Assembly (NCBI RefSeq): GCF_029626225.1
Contig: NZ_JARUBP010000001.1
Coordinates: forward strand, 992,001-1,056,000
Direction: 5' to 3'
Source: Asanoa sp. WMMD1127
GTDB taxonomy: Bacteria; Actinomycetota; Actinomycetes; Mycobacteriales; Micromonosporaceae
DNA: 64,000 bases
Of this stretch, positions 55,387 to 64,000 are shown piece by piece (within the stretch, counting starts at the first letter, position 1; each line of letters begins with the position of its first letter). A program made the position numbers and the translations under genes. The notes under the pieces are model-generated. The model did not search any database. It was not told where the DNA came from and saw only the letters and a list, made by a program, of their open reading frames with translations.

Positions 55387-56082
55387 TTATTGCGATGGCC
55401 GATCGGGTGACGCGTATGACCGGTACGTCCCGATCTCCTCGGGCCGGATCAGCCCGTCCTCGATTGCCCGCGCGAGCAGCGCCGACTTGGTCGCCGCCGG
55501 CCGGCCGGCGCGGGCGTACTTGATCCGCGCCCGGTCCACGTACTGCTTGACGGTGTGCTCGCTGATCTGCATGCGCTTGGCCACCGACGCCTTCGACATC
55601 GACTGGAACCAGAGCAGCAGCGCCTCACGCTCCTTGTCGGACAGTGCCGGCCGGGTGCTGCGCCGGTCACCGACCATCGCGCCGGCCAGCGACGGCGGCA
55701 CGTAGGGCCGGTCGGCCGCCGCGGCCAGCACCGTCTCGACGCAGTGGTCGCGCCCCTCGTGCTTGGCCAGGAAGGCGACCGCGCCCGCGTCGAGCACGGC
55801 CAGGATCGTCGACGGCTCGTGGTGCTCGGAGTAGACCACCACCCGCTGGCCGGCGGCGCTCAGCTCGCTGACCTTGTCGACCACCATCCGCCCGTGCAGG
55901 CGCAGGTCGAGCAGGATCACGTCGGCCGGGCCGGCGGTCAGCACGGCGTCGACGTTGTCACCGGTCGCGACCACCTCCAGCCGCGGGTCCGCGGACAACC
56001 AGGAGCGGACGCCTTCGAGTACGACGGGGTGGTCGTCGACGATCGCGACCGCGACCCGTGCGCCTCCCAGCCCGTACGTCAT
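55387..56082 (-). CDS. Response regulator, LuxR/NarL type
   Basis: 231 residues. Receiver domain with VDDHP, phosphoacceptor Asp59 (ILLDLRL) and the Lys of FLAKHEG, then a LuxR HTH (ISEHTVKQYVDRARIKY). I choose ATG at 56082, which overlaps the stop of the upstream gene by four bases; ATGs at 56094 and 56109 are also possible. Likely partner of the kinase at 57199. Confidence 0.9.
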   Translation of the reverse strand: MTYGLGGARVAVAIVDDHPVVLEGVRSWLSADPRLEVVATGDNVDAVLTAGPADVILLDLRLHGRMVVDKVSELSAAGQRVVVYSEHHEPSTILAVLDAGAVAFLAKHEGRDHCVETVLAAAADRPYVPPSLAGAMVGDRRSTRPALSDKEREALLLWFQSMSKASVAKRMQISEHTVKQYVDRARIKYARAGRPAATKSALLARAIEDGLIRPEEIGTYRSYASPDRPSQ

Positions 56083-57209
56083 GCCGCCCGCCATCGTGTC
56101 TGCGCCCATAGAAGTTCCTCGTCCCGCTCGTACCAGTAATCCACTGTGCCGTTCATGTCCCAGGAGAAGGACTCCTTGGCCGGTCCGGCCGTCGCCGGGG
56201 TGGTGAGGCTGACCACCACCTCGTCGGGCTGCGCCACCACCGTCACCCGGGCCCAGTCCCGCGCCGTCGCCAGCGTCGCGGCCAGCGGCTCGGCCAGCCG
56301 GCGGCGGATCGCGACGTCGAGCTCGGGCAGCTCGCCCACGGCGATCAGGTCGACCGGCACGCCCTGCCGCTCGGCCACGTCGACGCAGGCGCGCAGCTCG
56401 TGCAGCAGCGGGTCGGGCACGTCGTCGGACTCGGCGATCAGGCGCCGGAGCCGGGCGGCGGCCAGCGCGCAGGCCCGCTGGACGTCGGGCTCGGCCGGGT
56501 CGGCGCGGCCGGTGGCGAGGTCGTGCAGCAGCGCCCCGGCGGCCTCGGAGACGATCCCGAGCCGCTCCTGGCGTTCCCGTTGGGCCTGCACCGCGCCGAG
56601 GCGCTCGGACTCGAGGGCCGCCCGCTGCGCCTCCTGCGCGGCCGCCCCGCGTGCGGTCTCGCGCAGGGCGCCCATCGCGGCGACCAGCGCGATCGGCAGG
56701 ACACCGGTGCCGTAGATGTACATCACGAACCGGCTGAGGTCGATCGCGCCCTCGCCGTCGGCGCTGGCGTTGACGACGCCGATCAGGCTGACACCGGCGT
56801 TGGCGACGAGCACGCCGACGAGCTGGCCGACGCCCTTGTCGTAGAGCAGCAGCACGGCGAACCAGCCGATCGTGCCCCACGCCCAGTTGCCGCTGTGGAA
56901 GATCAGGTCGCCGGGGCTGACGGCGATGACCAGCACGTCGACGATCAGCAGCACGGCGAGCAGCGGGTAGACCGGCACCGCGAACCCGTAGAAGAGGCGG
57001 GCCGTGGCGAGCACCCCGACAACGATGAACAGCACCCAGCCGGCGGCGGACGCCCACGGCACCGTGTAGTCGGTCCAGGCGCCGGCGATGCCTGGCACGT
57101 TGACCGCGAAGTGCCAGCCGAACGCGATGCCCACGGCCGCGAGGCGGCCACCCCGGTCGGCGGTGGTGACCACGGCGGCCCGCGCGGTCAGCAGCCGTTC
57201 AGTGGACAT
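56079..57209 (-). CDS. Degenerate histidine-kinase-like membrane protein
   Basis: 376 residues. About five or six spans in the first 185, then a coiled coil (RETARGAAAQEAQRAALESE) and a kinase-like C-part with H229-D230 in LLHDLATG. The N-box is lost (LATARDWA instead of xNxxxHA) and no G-boxes are visible, so ATP binding is unlikely. It overlaps the kinase gene by 11 bases and the regulator by four. Probably a sensory partner of the true kinase. Confidence 0.7.
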   Translation of the reverse strand: MSTERLLTARAAVVTTADRGGRLAAVGIAFGWHFAVNVPGIAGAWTDYTVPWASAAGWVLFIVVGVLATARLFYGFAVPVYPLLAVLLIVDVLVIAVSPGDLIFHSGNWAWGTIGWFAVLLLYDKGVGQLVGVLVANAGVSLIGVVNASADGEGAIDLSRFVMYIYGTGVLPIALVAAMGALRETARGAAAQEAQRAALESERLGAVQAQRERQERLGIVSEAAGALLHDLATGRADPAEPDVQRACALAAARLRRLIAESDDVPDPLLHELRACVDVAERQGVPVDLIAVGELPELDVAIRRRLAEPLAATLATARDWARVTVVAQPDEVVVSLTTPATAGPAKESFSWDMNGTVDYWYERDEELLWAQTRWRAA

Positions 57210-58482
57210 CGACCCACTCCAGCTGGATGCGGGTGCCGTTGCCGGGTGCGGTGTCGATCCGGGCGGTGGCCCCGACGGACGCCATCCGCGCCATGATCGA
57301 CTCGCGGATGCCGTAGCGGTAGGGCGGGATGGCCGCCATGTCGAAGCCGGGGCCCACGTCGATCACCTCGACGACGACGGACTCCCGGGTGCGGTGCAGG
57401 CGCAGCCAGGCGACGGCGCCCTCGGCGTGCCGGACCACGTTGGACAGTGCGGCGTCGGCGCTCTCGGCGATCGCGTCGGCCACGGCCGAGGGCACCAGGC
57501 ACGGCTCGAGCGCCGCGGTCAGCGGGTAGCCCTCGAAGCGCTCGACGATCACCCGGAGCCGCTCGTCGAGGGAGATCTTGGCGCCCGGGTCGAGCGGCGT
57601 GCGGCGGGCCGGATCGAAGAGGGTACGCAGATCGCTGGCCGCCCGGGCCCGCAGCATCGCCGACTGGGTGGCGACACCGCCGAGGCCGACCATGGTCAGG
57701 GTGGACAGGACCGTGTCGTGCAGGTCGCGGTTCTGCTTGCGCTCGGCCTCGCGGGCGGCCCGCGAGATCACCGCCTCCCGGTGGGTGGCCTGGTAGGCGG
57801 TGAAGACGCTGTCGGCCGCGCGGGCGCTGCGCCGCGTCAGGTAGACCAGGCCGGCGGCCATGAACGTCTGCACGACCAGCACGACCGAGTGGCTGATGGC
57901 CTCGCCGGTGTCGCCCGCGAGCAGGGCGCCGGTGCAGTACGCGATCGCGATGACGAAGCCGAGCAGCATCCCGTGGACGACCCGCAGCGCGAACTGCGCG
58001 GTGATGATCGAGGTGCTGGCCAGCACCGCAACCCAGCTCACGCCGCCGGGCATCACATCCGGCGAGACCAGGACCCGCATCGCGAGGCAGGCGACGATGG
58101 TCAGCGCCACGTCGATCAGCACCGTCCGGGCCTGGATGCCGTTGTCGACGGTCTGCCGGTAGAACACGTAGGACCAGATGGTCAGCGCCACGACGGCGAT
58201 CGCGAGCGGCACCGCCTGGACCGGCGGCTCCCGCACGGCGAGCGCGACCACCGCGACGGCGATGCCGCAGCTGAGGCGGATGGCCGCGGGAAACAGCGCG
58301 TAGACCCGGGCCAGGGCGACGCCGGCGGGGTTGAAGGTCGGAGCGGCCGGCGGCGGCTCGGGCAACGGCGCCAGTGGGATCGGTTCGGGCCTCAGCCACG
58401 GCCGGTCGGGCGGCCCGGAGTGCGGCCGCCGGAGGCTGTGGTTGGGCACCGACGCACCCAGACGCGTGTCGATGCGGGCCAT
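57199..58482 (-). CDS. NarL-type sensor histidine kinase
   Basis: 427 residues: Pro-rich N-terminus, about six membrane spans (60-215), then a HisKA_3 box NRDLHDTVLSTLTMV with H255, an N-box SNVVRHA (N348) and G1 box DVGPGFD (375-381). The H-box Asp is kept. Signal unknown. First gene of the kinase/kinase-like/regulator set. Confidence 0.9.
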   Translation of the reverse strand: MARIDTRLGASVPNHSLRRPHSGPPDRPWLRPEPIPLAPLPEPPPAAPTFNPAGVALARVYALFPAAIRLSCGIAVAVVALAVREPPVQAVPLAIAVVALTIWSYVFYRQTVDNGIQARTVLIDVALTIVACLAMRVLVSPDVMPGGVSWVAVLASTSIITAQFALRVVHGMLLGFVIAIAYCTGALLAGDTGEAISHSVVLVVQTFMAAGLVYLTRRSARAADSVFTAYQATHREAVISRAAREAERKQNRDLHDTVLSTLTMVGLGGVATQSAMLRARAASDLRTLFDPARRTPLDPGAKISLDERLRVIVERFEGYPLTAALEPCLVPSAVADAIAESADAALSNVVRHAEGAVAWLRLHRTRESVVVEVIDVGPGFDMAAIPPYRYGIRESIMARMASVGATARIDTAPGNGTRIQLEWVDVH

Positions 58483-58529
58483 TCAACCACGCAATGCGAG
58501 CGTCCGGTCGCCGCAGGGTTGCCTAAAAA

Positions 58530-58937
58530 TCAGGCAGGAGGCAACATTTCGACGCCTAGCTGCTGGAGCAGCTGGAACAGTTCGTTGACGCTCCAGACGT
58601 CGGCGATCAGGCCGTCGGCGTCGAAGCGCAGGAAGGTCGCGCCGGAGTAGCTGACGACCGTGCCGGTCGGGGGGACCGGGCCGAACTGGCCGAGCTGCGT
58701 GCCGGCGGCCCGCCAGTGCACGGCCGCCCGGTCGGCGCTGACGACGAGGTCCACGATCTTGTAGCGGAGGTCCGGAAAGGACGCCCGGCGCTCCTGGTGC
58801 CAGGCGAGCACGCCGACCGGGCCGCTGGCGCCGAGGCCCGGGCAGTCCGGCGCGATCAGCTCGTACGCCGTGGCCTCGTTGGCGCCGTTCCAGACGTCGG
58901 CGATCAGCCGCCGGACGGCGGACTCGTGATCGCTCAC
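58530..58937 (-). CDS. SnoaL-like / NTF2-fold protein
   Basis: 135 residues, GTG start at 58937 overlapping the nuoH stop by four bases. The fold pattern (AVRRLIADVWNGANEATAYELIAPD; HQERRASFPDLRYKIVDLVV; GLIADVWSVNELFQLLQQLG) is that of the SnoaL-like family. Catalytic residues are not obvious. Coupling to nuoH suggests co-expression; a role in the respiratory complex is unproven. Confidence 0.78.
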   Translation of the reverse strand: MSDHESAVRRLIADVWNGANEATAYELIAPDCPGLGASGPVGVLAWHQERRASFPDLRYKIVDLVVSADRAAVHWRAAGTQLGQFGPVPPTGTVVSYSGATFLRFDADGLIADVWSVNELFQLLQQLGVEMLPPA

Positions 58938-59893
58938 AGCGCCACCCGGACGGCGGCGGTGAGCACCAGCTGGCCCAGCGACACGGGCACCAGGACGAGC
59001 CAGCACAGCCGCTGGAGCTGGTCCTCGCGCAGCCTCGGGTAGGCGACCCGGAACCAGATCACCACGAACGCGACCGCGAAGATCTTGACCAGGGTCCACA
59101 GCCAGCCGAGCTGGTCGTCGAACGGGCCCTTCCAGCCGCCGAGGAACAGCACCGTGGTCAGCGCCGCGATCACCACGATGCCGACGTATTCCGCGAGCAG
59201 GAAGAACGCGAACCGCAGGCCGGTGTATTCGGTCATGTAGCCGAACACCAGCTCCGAGTCGGCGATCGGCATGTCGAACGGTGGCCGGCGGATCTCGGCG
59301 AGCCCGGCCACGAAGAACACCACCAGCGCCGGCAGCTGCCAGAGCAGCCACCACGGCCGCCAGGCCTCGACGATGCCGGTCAGGCTCAGCGTGCCGGCCG
59401 CCATCGCGACGCTGGCCGCGGCGAGCACCATCGGCAGCTCGTAGCCGAGCAGCTGGGCCGCGCCGCGCAGGCCGCCGAGCAGGCTGTATTTGTTGGCCGA
59501 GGCCCAGGCCGACATGAGCACCGCGACCACGCCGACGCCGAGCACGGCCAGCACGAAGAACAGGCCGACGTCGAGGTTCTGCCCGACCAGGTCGCCCGGC
59601 CCGAGCGGCACGACGAGCAGCACCAGCAGGTAGGGCACCAGCGCGACGAGCGGGGCCAGCCGGAACACGGCACGGTCGGCGGCGGCCGGCGTGACGTCTT
59701 CCTTCTGCACGAACTTGATGCCGTCGGCGATCAGCTGGGCCCAGCCGTGGTAGGCGCCCGCGTACATCGGGCCGAGCCGGCCCTGCATGTGCGCCATCAC
59801 CTTGTGCTCGGTCTGGCCGACGACCAGCGGGAGGACCAGGAACGCGGCGACGACGCCGACCACGCGCACGAGGACCTCGAGCCAGAGTGGCAT
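58934..59893 (-). CDS. nuoH: NADH-quinone oxidoreductase subunit H
   Basis: 319 residues from ATG at 59893 (MPLWLEVLVRVVG), which overlaps the nuoC stop; an ATG at 59908 gives five more. Eight spans. WAQLIADGIKFVQKEDVTP and IRRPPFDMPIADSELVFG match the quinone-site loops, though the usual PEAE acidic pattern is PIAD here. It couples the hydrophilic arm to the membrane arm. Confidence 0.92.
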   Translation of the reverse strand: MPLWLEVLVRVVGVVAAFLVLPLVVGQTEHKVMAHMQGRLGPMYAGAYHGWAQLIADGIKFVQKEDVTPAAADRAVFRLAPLVALVPYLLVLLVVPLGPGDLVGQNLDVGLFFVLAVLGVGVVAVLMSAWASANKYSLLGGLRGAAQLLGYELPMVLAAASVAMAAGTLSLTGIVEAWRPWWLLWQLPALVVFFVAGLAEIRRPPFDMPIADSELVFGYMTEYTGLRFAFFLLAEYVGIVVIAALTTVLFLGGWKGPFDDQLGWLWTLVKIFAVAFVVIWFRVAYPRLREDQLQRLCWLVLVPVSLGQLVLTAAVRVAL

Positions 59894-60462
59894 CAGGCCG
59901 GCCCCCATTCACCCGGAGCGGGTACGCCCGGCGGCCGCATCGGAGCCCGCTTGCTGGTGCCGGCCTCGCTCTCCCCCGGCTCCTTGGCGCCCGGCCAGGC
60001 CTTGGCGACCCGGGCCGCGAGCACGAACTCCTTGCGCAGCGGATGGCCCTCGAACTCGGGCGGCAGCAGCAGCGGCCGCAGGTCGGCGTGGCCGGCGAAG
60101 TCGACGCCGAACATCTCGTGCGTCTCGCGCTCGTGCCAGGCGGCGCCCGGGAAGATCGGCACGACCGTGTCGACCACCGGCTCGGTCCGCGGGACCCGGG
60201 TGCGCAGCAGCACGCCGTGCTTGTGGGTGGTCGACCAGAGGTGGGCGACGATCGCGAAGCCCTCGTCGAGCTCGTCGACGGCGGACAGCCAGTCGAAGAA
60301 GTCGCAGGCCAGCGCGGCGTCGTCGCGGGCGACCCGAGCCGCCTCGGCCCAGCCGGCGGCCGGCACGTCGACGGTCGCCCGGGCGTGGTCGTTGCCGCCC
60401 GAGACGGAGGCCTCGCCGGTGACCAGCTCGGTCAGCCGGGCTCCGATCTCCTCCGGGGTCAT
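59893..60462 (-). CDS. nuoC: NADH-quinone oxidoreductase subunit C
   Basis: 189 residues. The 30-kDa subunit signature HERETHEMFGVDFAGHADLR is at 110-129. A Pro/Gly-rich tail follows. It starts the locus; the gene to its right is divergent. No nuoA, nuoB or nuoD lies on either side. Confidence 0.93.
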   Translation of the reverse strand: MTPEEIGARLTELVTGEASVSGGNDHARATVDVPAAGWAEAARVARDDAALACDFFDWLSAVDELDEGFAIVAHLWSTTHKHGVLLRTRVPRTEPVVDTVVPIFPGAAWHERETHEMFGVDFAGHADLRPLLLPPEFEGHPLRKEFVLAARVAKAWPGAKEPGESEAGTSKRAPMRPPGVPAPGEWGPA

Positions 60463-60484
60463 GCGGAGATCCTAGGCTTTCGGC

Positions 60485-61462
<978 letters not shown>

Positions 61463-61476
61463 TCGGTTTCGGGGCG

Positions 61477-61653
61477 TCAGTCGGTCTCGGGGCGTTCGTC
61501 GAGGCGGTGGGTGCGGGCGGGCAGGCGGCCGGTGCGCCGCACCCGCTCCGCCTGCGCGGGGTCGCCGTAGCAGCTGGGGCAGCCCTCGTCGTCGCACGGG
61601 TCCTGGACCAGCCGACGGGATTGCGAGCCGTTGATTTGTCGCGATCGCGTCAT
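61477..61653 (-). CDS. Small Cys-containing unknown protein
   Basis: 58 residues from ATG at 61653 (MTRSRQINGSQSRR). It has a CDDEGCPSC cluster that could bind metal, and a basic tail. No family recognised. It ends 14 bases from the oxygenase gene stop on the opposite strand. Confidence 0.5.
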   Translation of the reverse strand: MTRSRQINGSQSRRLVQDPCDDEGCPSCYGDPAQAERVRRTGRLPARTHRLDERPETD

Positions 61654-61760
61654 GGCTCTCAGTTTCACCCCAACAACGCCTCGGTGTCGGCCGAATTACG
61701 ACAATGAGGCGGGCGGTATCGACCGGCTACTGTGTTAGTGCCGTCCACCCCGGGAGAGCA

Positions 61761-62258
61761 GTGGCCGACAAGCTCGACTTCGCGGAGTTCTACGCCGCGT
61801 GGTTCCGTCCGCTGACGCATCAGCTGTTCGCCCACACGGGCGATCTGGCCGAGGCGCAGGACGTGGTGCAGGAAGCCTTCTGCCGGGCCTGGCCCCGCTG
61901 GTCCACACTGGACGACCCTGGCGCCTGGGTGCGGCGGGTGGCGTGGAACCTCGCCACCAGCCGCTGGCGGCGGGCCCGCCGGCTGCTCCACCTGACCCGC
62001 GCGGTGCGCGAGGAGCACGCTCCGGGGCCCGGCCCGGACGCGGTGGCGCTGCGGGCGGCGCTGGCCACGCTGCCGGAACGCCAGCGCCAGGCGGTGGTGC
62101 TCTACTACCTGGCCGACGTGTCGATCACCGAGATCGCCGAGCTGACCGGCGCCGCCGAGGGCACCGTCAAGTCCTGGCTGCACCGCGGCCGGGCGACGCT
62201 GGCGTTGCGGCTGGCCGACGACGACGTCACGACCGGATCGGGGGTGCGCAGTGCTTGA
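61761..62258 (+). CDS. ECF sigma factor, SigE family
   Basis: 165 residues from GTG at 61761. Region 2: HQLFAHTGDLAEAQDVVQEAFCRAW. Region 4: LPERQRQAVVLYYLADVSI and GAAEGTVKSWLHRGR. The length and motifs fit the actinobacterial SigE-type ECF group. It overlaps the next gene by eight bases. Confidence 0.88.
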   Translation: MADKLDFAEFYAAWFRPLTHQLFAHTGDLAEAQDVVQEAFCRAWPRWSTLDDPGAWVRRVAWNLATSRWRRARRLLHLTRAVREEHAPGPGPDAVALRAALATLPERQRQAVVLYYLADVSITEIAELTGAAEGTVKSWLHRGRATLALRLADDDVTTGSGVRSA

Positions 62259-63006
62259 CCATCAGCCCTGCGACCGCGTCCGGATCGCGTTCGACGAGCT
62301 CACCGACTCGGTCGACCCACACGTCCGCCCGCCCGGCGCCGACTCCGTGCTCGCGACGGTCCGGCGTCGCAGGCAGCGCCGGTTGGCCGGCTCCACGGCC
62401 GCCGCGCTCGCCGTCGTCGGTGTGCTCGCGCTGGTCCGGTTGCCGCTGGCCGACCGGCCCACGGTCGACCAGGCCGAGCCGGCGCGACCCGCGGCCACGA
62501 CCCAGGGACCGCTGCTGCCGCCGTTCGCGCCGCCGACGGCGGTGACGCCGAGCCCGCCGGCCGCCACCGTCACGGTCGTGCCGTCGGACGCGCCGTCCGA
62601 AGGTGGCGCGACGCGGACCGCGCCACCGCCGCCGGACCGCCCGACCGACGACGCGGTGGCACCGGCCGCGCCGTGCGTTTCCAAGGTGACCGCCGCGGCC
62701 ACCGGCGGCACGCTGGTGTTCTCCGCCGGCCCGGTCTGCCCCGGGGCCGGGATCGTCGTGTCCTGGGCGACCTATGAGACGCAACAGGACGGGTCGCAGC
62801 AGCTCTTCGCCTCCGGGCGGCGCACGTTGACGCCGGACGATCCCCGCTGGACGGCCACGTTGCGCGAGTCGCCGACCTGCGTCGGACCGTGGTACGCCCT
62901 GCGGGCCGACCCGCCCATCCCCGCCACGATCGCCGCCGACGTGGTCGAGCCGTTCCCCGGCGGCACGGTGCTGGCCAGGGAAGACGGCGAGATCTGCCTC
63001 AACTGA
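62251..63006 (+). CDS. Membrane-anchored protein, probable sigma partner
   Basis: 251 residues, GTG start. A cytoplasmic N-terminus of about 45, one membrane span (STAAALAVVGVLALVRLPLA), a Pro-rich linker and an extracytoplasmic domain with four Cys. No zinc anti-sigma motif is seen, so a role as anti-sigma factor is inferred only from the overlap with the sigma gene. Confidence 0.65.
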   Translation: MLDHQPCDRVRIAFDELTDSVDPHVRPPGADSVLATVRRRRQRRLAGSTAAALAVVGVLALVRLPLADRPTVDQAEPARPAATTQGPLLPPFAPPTAVTPSPPAATVTVVPSDAPSEGGATRTAPPPPDRPTDDAVAPAAPCVSKVTAAATGGTLVFSAGPVCPGAGIVVSWATYETQQDGSQQLFASGRRTLTPDDPRWTATLRESPTCVGPWYALRADPPIPATIAADVVEPFPGGTVLAREDGEICLN

Positions 63007-63913
63007 CGAGGTCCATCGACCAGGACTCGTCGATCAGGTCGGCGCCGAACTCGCGGACGGGCTCGGCGCGGTCGAGGTGGAAGCCCGCCCGCTGGTAGAT
63101 CCGGCGTGCCTCGGCCATCGCCTCGTAGGTGCTCAGCACGATCCGGCGGTAGCCGGCCCGACGGGCGAAGCGCAGACACTCGTCGACGAGGCGCCCGCCG
63201 AGCCCGAGCCCGCGGGCGGCCGGCTCGACCAGCAGGACCCGCAGGCGGGCGGTCTCGTCGTCGTCGCGCGCGCACATGATCGAGCCGACCGGCACGCCGT
63301 CGGACTCGGCGATCCAGAGCGCCTCGCGGGCCGGGTCGGGGCTGGTGCCGAACTCGCCGACGATCCGGGCGACGTAGGCCTCGAAGCGGGCGTCCCAGCC
63401 GTGCGCCGCCGCGTAGAGCTCGCCGTGCCGGCGCACGATCCAGCCCAGGTCGCCGGCGACCGGCGGGCGGAGCACCACGAGCCCGGGCGGCGCCGCCGGG
63501 TCGAGCACCTGCTCGATCGCGTCCATCGCGCCGAGCAGCCGGCGGCGCTGGCCGTCGGGCAGCGGTTCGAGCAGCGCGCCGACGTCGGAGCGGGAGCGGG
63601 CGTCGAGATCGCGGGCGGCGGCCCGGCCGGCCGCGGTGAGCGACACGACCTGCCGCCGGCCGTCGCTGGCCGATCGGGCCCGCTCGGCGAGCCCGTCGCT
63701 CTCGAACCGGCCCAGCACCCGGCTGAGGTAGCCGGCGTCGAGACCCAGCGAGCGCCGCAGGTCGACGACCTCGACCCGGTCGGCCTGCGCGAGCTCGAAC
63801 AGCACCCGGGCCTCGGCCAGCGAGTAGGGCGTGTCCAGCAGGCTCTCTCCGAGCACGCCGATCACGCGGGTGTAGAAGCGGTTGAAGGCCCGGACGCGCG
63901 CGATCGGTTCCAT
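62999..63913 (-). CDS. MarR-GNAT fusion protein
   Basis: 304 residues from ATG at 63913; a GTG two codons upstream is an alternative. Residues 1-140: MarR winged helix (YSLAEARVLFELAQ; LGLDAGYLSRVLGRFE). Residues 150-304: GNAT acetyltransferase (VEPAARGLGLGGRLVDECLR). Such fusions are known in actinomycetes. Likely autoregulated via the dyad upstream. Confidence 0.9.
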   Translation of the reverse strand: MEPIARVRAFNRFYTRVIGVLGESLLDTPYSLAEARVLFELAQADRVEVVDLRRSLGLDAGYLSRVLGRFESDGLAERARSASDGRRQVVSLTAAGRAAARDLDARSRSDVGALLEPLPDGQRRRLLGAMDAIEQVLDPAAPPGLVVLRPPVAGDLGWIVRRHGELYAAAHGWDARFEAYVARIVGEFGTSPDPAREALWIAESDGVPVGSIMCARDDDETARLRVLLVEPAARGLGLGGRLVDECLRFARRAGYRRIVLSTYEAMAEARRIYQRAGFHLDRAEPVREFGADLIDESWSMDLVS

Positions 63914-63929
63914 GCCCACCTCAACTAAA

Positions 63930-63948
63930 TCTTTGACTTTGTCAAAGA
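63930..63948. promoter_or_regulatory. Palindromic operator-like site
   Basis: TCTTTGAC-TTT-GTCAAAGA, a perfect 8-bp dyad with 3-base centre, 16 bases upstream of the MarR-GNAT start. It contains TTGACA on the minus strand. Typical of a MarR autoregulatory site. Confidence 0.6.
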
Positions 63949-64000
63949 CTAGGCGGGCGCCGTTTCCGCGCGCAATACCGGGGCAGACAGCAAGATGGTT

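Noticed and set aside
55387-57057. A possible fused kinase-regulator protein of 556 residues in the regulator frame
   Set aside because: The part upstream of residue ~316 is an out-of-frame reading of the kinase-like gene; a clean ATGA overlap and start exist at 56082.

Overview
This is a GC-rich (roughly 70%) actinobacterial chromosome segment. Protein sequences, gene order and the two small hydroxyacyl-ACP dehydratase genes beside rpmG and secE-nusG point to a Micromonosporaceae-like organism; family level is as far as I would go. All assignments come from reading sequence and motifs, not from searches.

Region 1 (1-19.8 kb) is the translation and secretion supercluster, almost all on the minus strand. 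Read right to left it holds rpsL-rpsG-fusA-tuf, then the S10/spc series (rpsJ, rplCDWB, rpsS, rplV, rpsC, rplP, rpmC, rpsQ, rplNXE, rpsN, rpsH, rplFR, rpsE, rpmD, rplO), then secY-adk-map, and infA-rpmJ at the left edge. A DUF1707 membrane protein and a methyltransferase sit between map and infA. Strong hairpins split the series after fusA, after tuf and after rplO.

Region 2 (19.8-22.5 kb) is a small accessory block: two DUF4190-like membrane proteins, an aminoglycoside-phosphotransferase homologue followed by a broken second phosphotransferase, and a RibD/DHFR-fold protein.

Region 3 (22.5-38.7 kb) carries rpoC and rpoB, rplL and rplJ with an attenuated leader, a divergent GntR(YtrA-type)/ABC transporter unit, then rplA, rplK, nusG, secE, tRNA-Trp, hadB, hadA, rpmG, tRNA-Met and tRNA-Thr. 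The last run matches the conserved actinobacterial thrT-metT-rpmG-hadAB-trpT-secE-nusG-rplK-rplA order.

Region 4 (38.7-48.1 kb) is mixed: a membrane GAF-GGDEF-EAL protein, a small secreted peptide, HEAT-like and VOC proteins, tRNA-Tyr, a YajQ protein, a decayed IS481-family element inserted exactly at the stop codon of an MFS transporter gene, HtpX and a SRPBCC-type protein.

Region 5 (48.2-60.5 kb) is an incomplete respiratory complex I locus (nuoC, nuoH, then nuoI-N). Five genes interrupt it: a SnoaL-like protein, a NarL-type histidine kinase, a degenerate kinase-like membrane protein, a LuxR-type response regulator and an unknown protein. nuoA, B, D, E, F and G are absent. This is the most unusual part of the window.

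Region 6 (60.5-64 kb) has a 2-oxoglutarate/Fe(II) oxygenase-family enzyme, a small Cys-containing protein, a SigE-type ECF sigma factor with a likely membrane partner, and a MarR-GNAT fusion with a palindromic upstream site.
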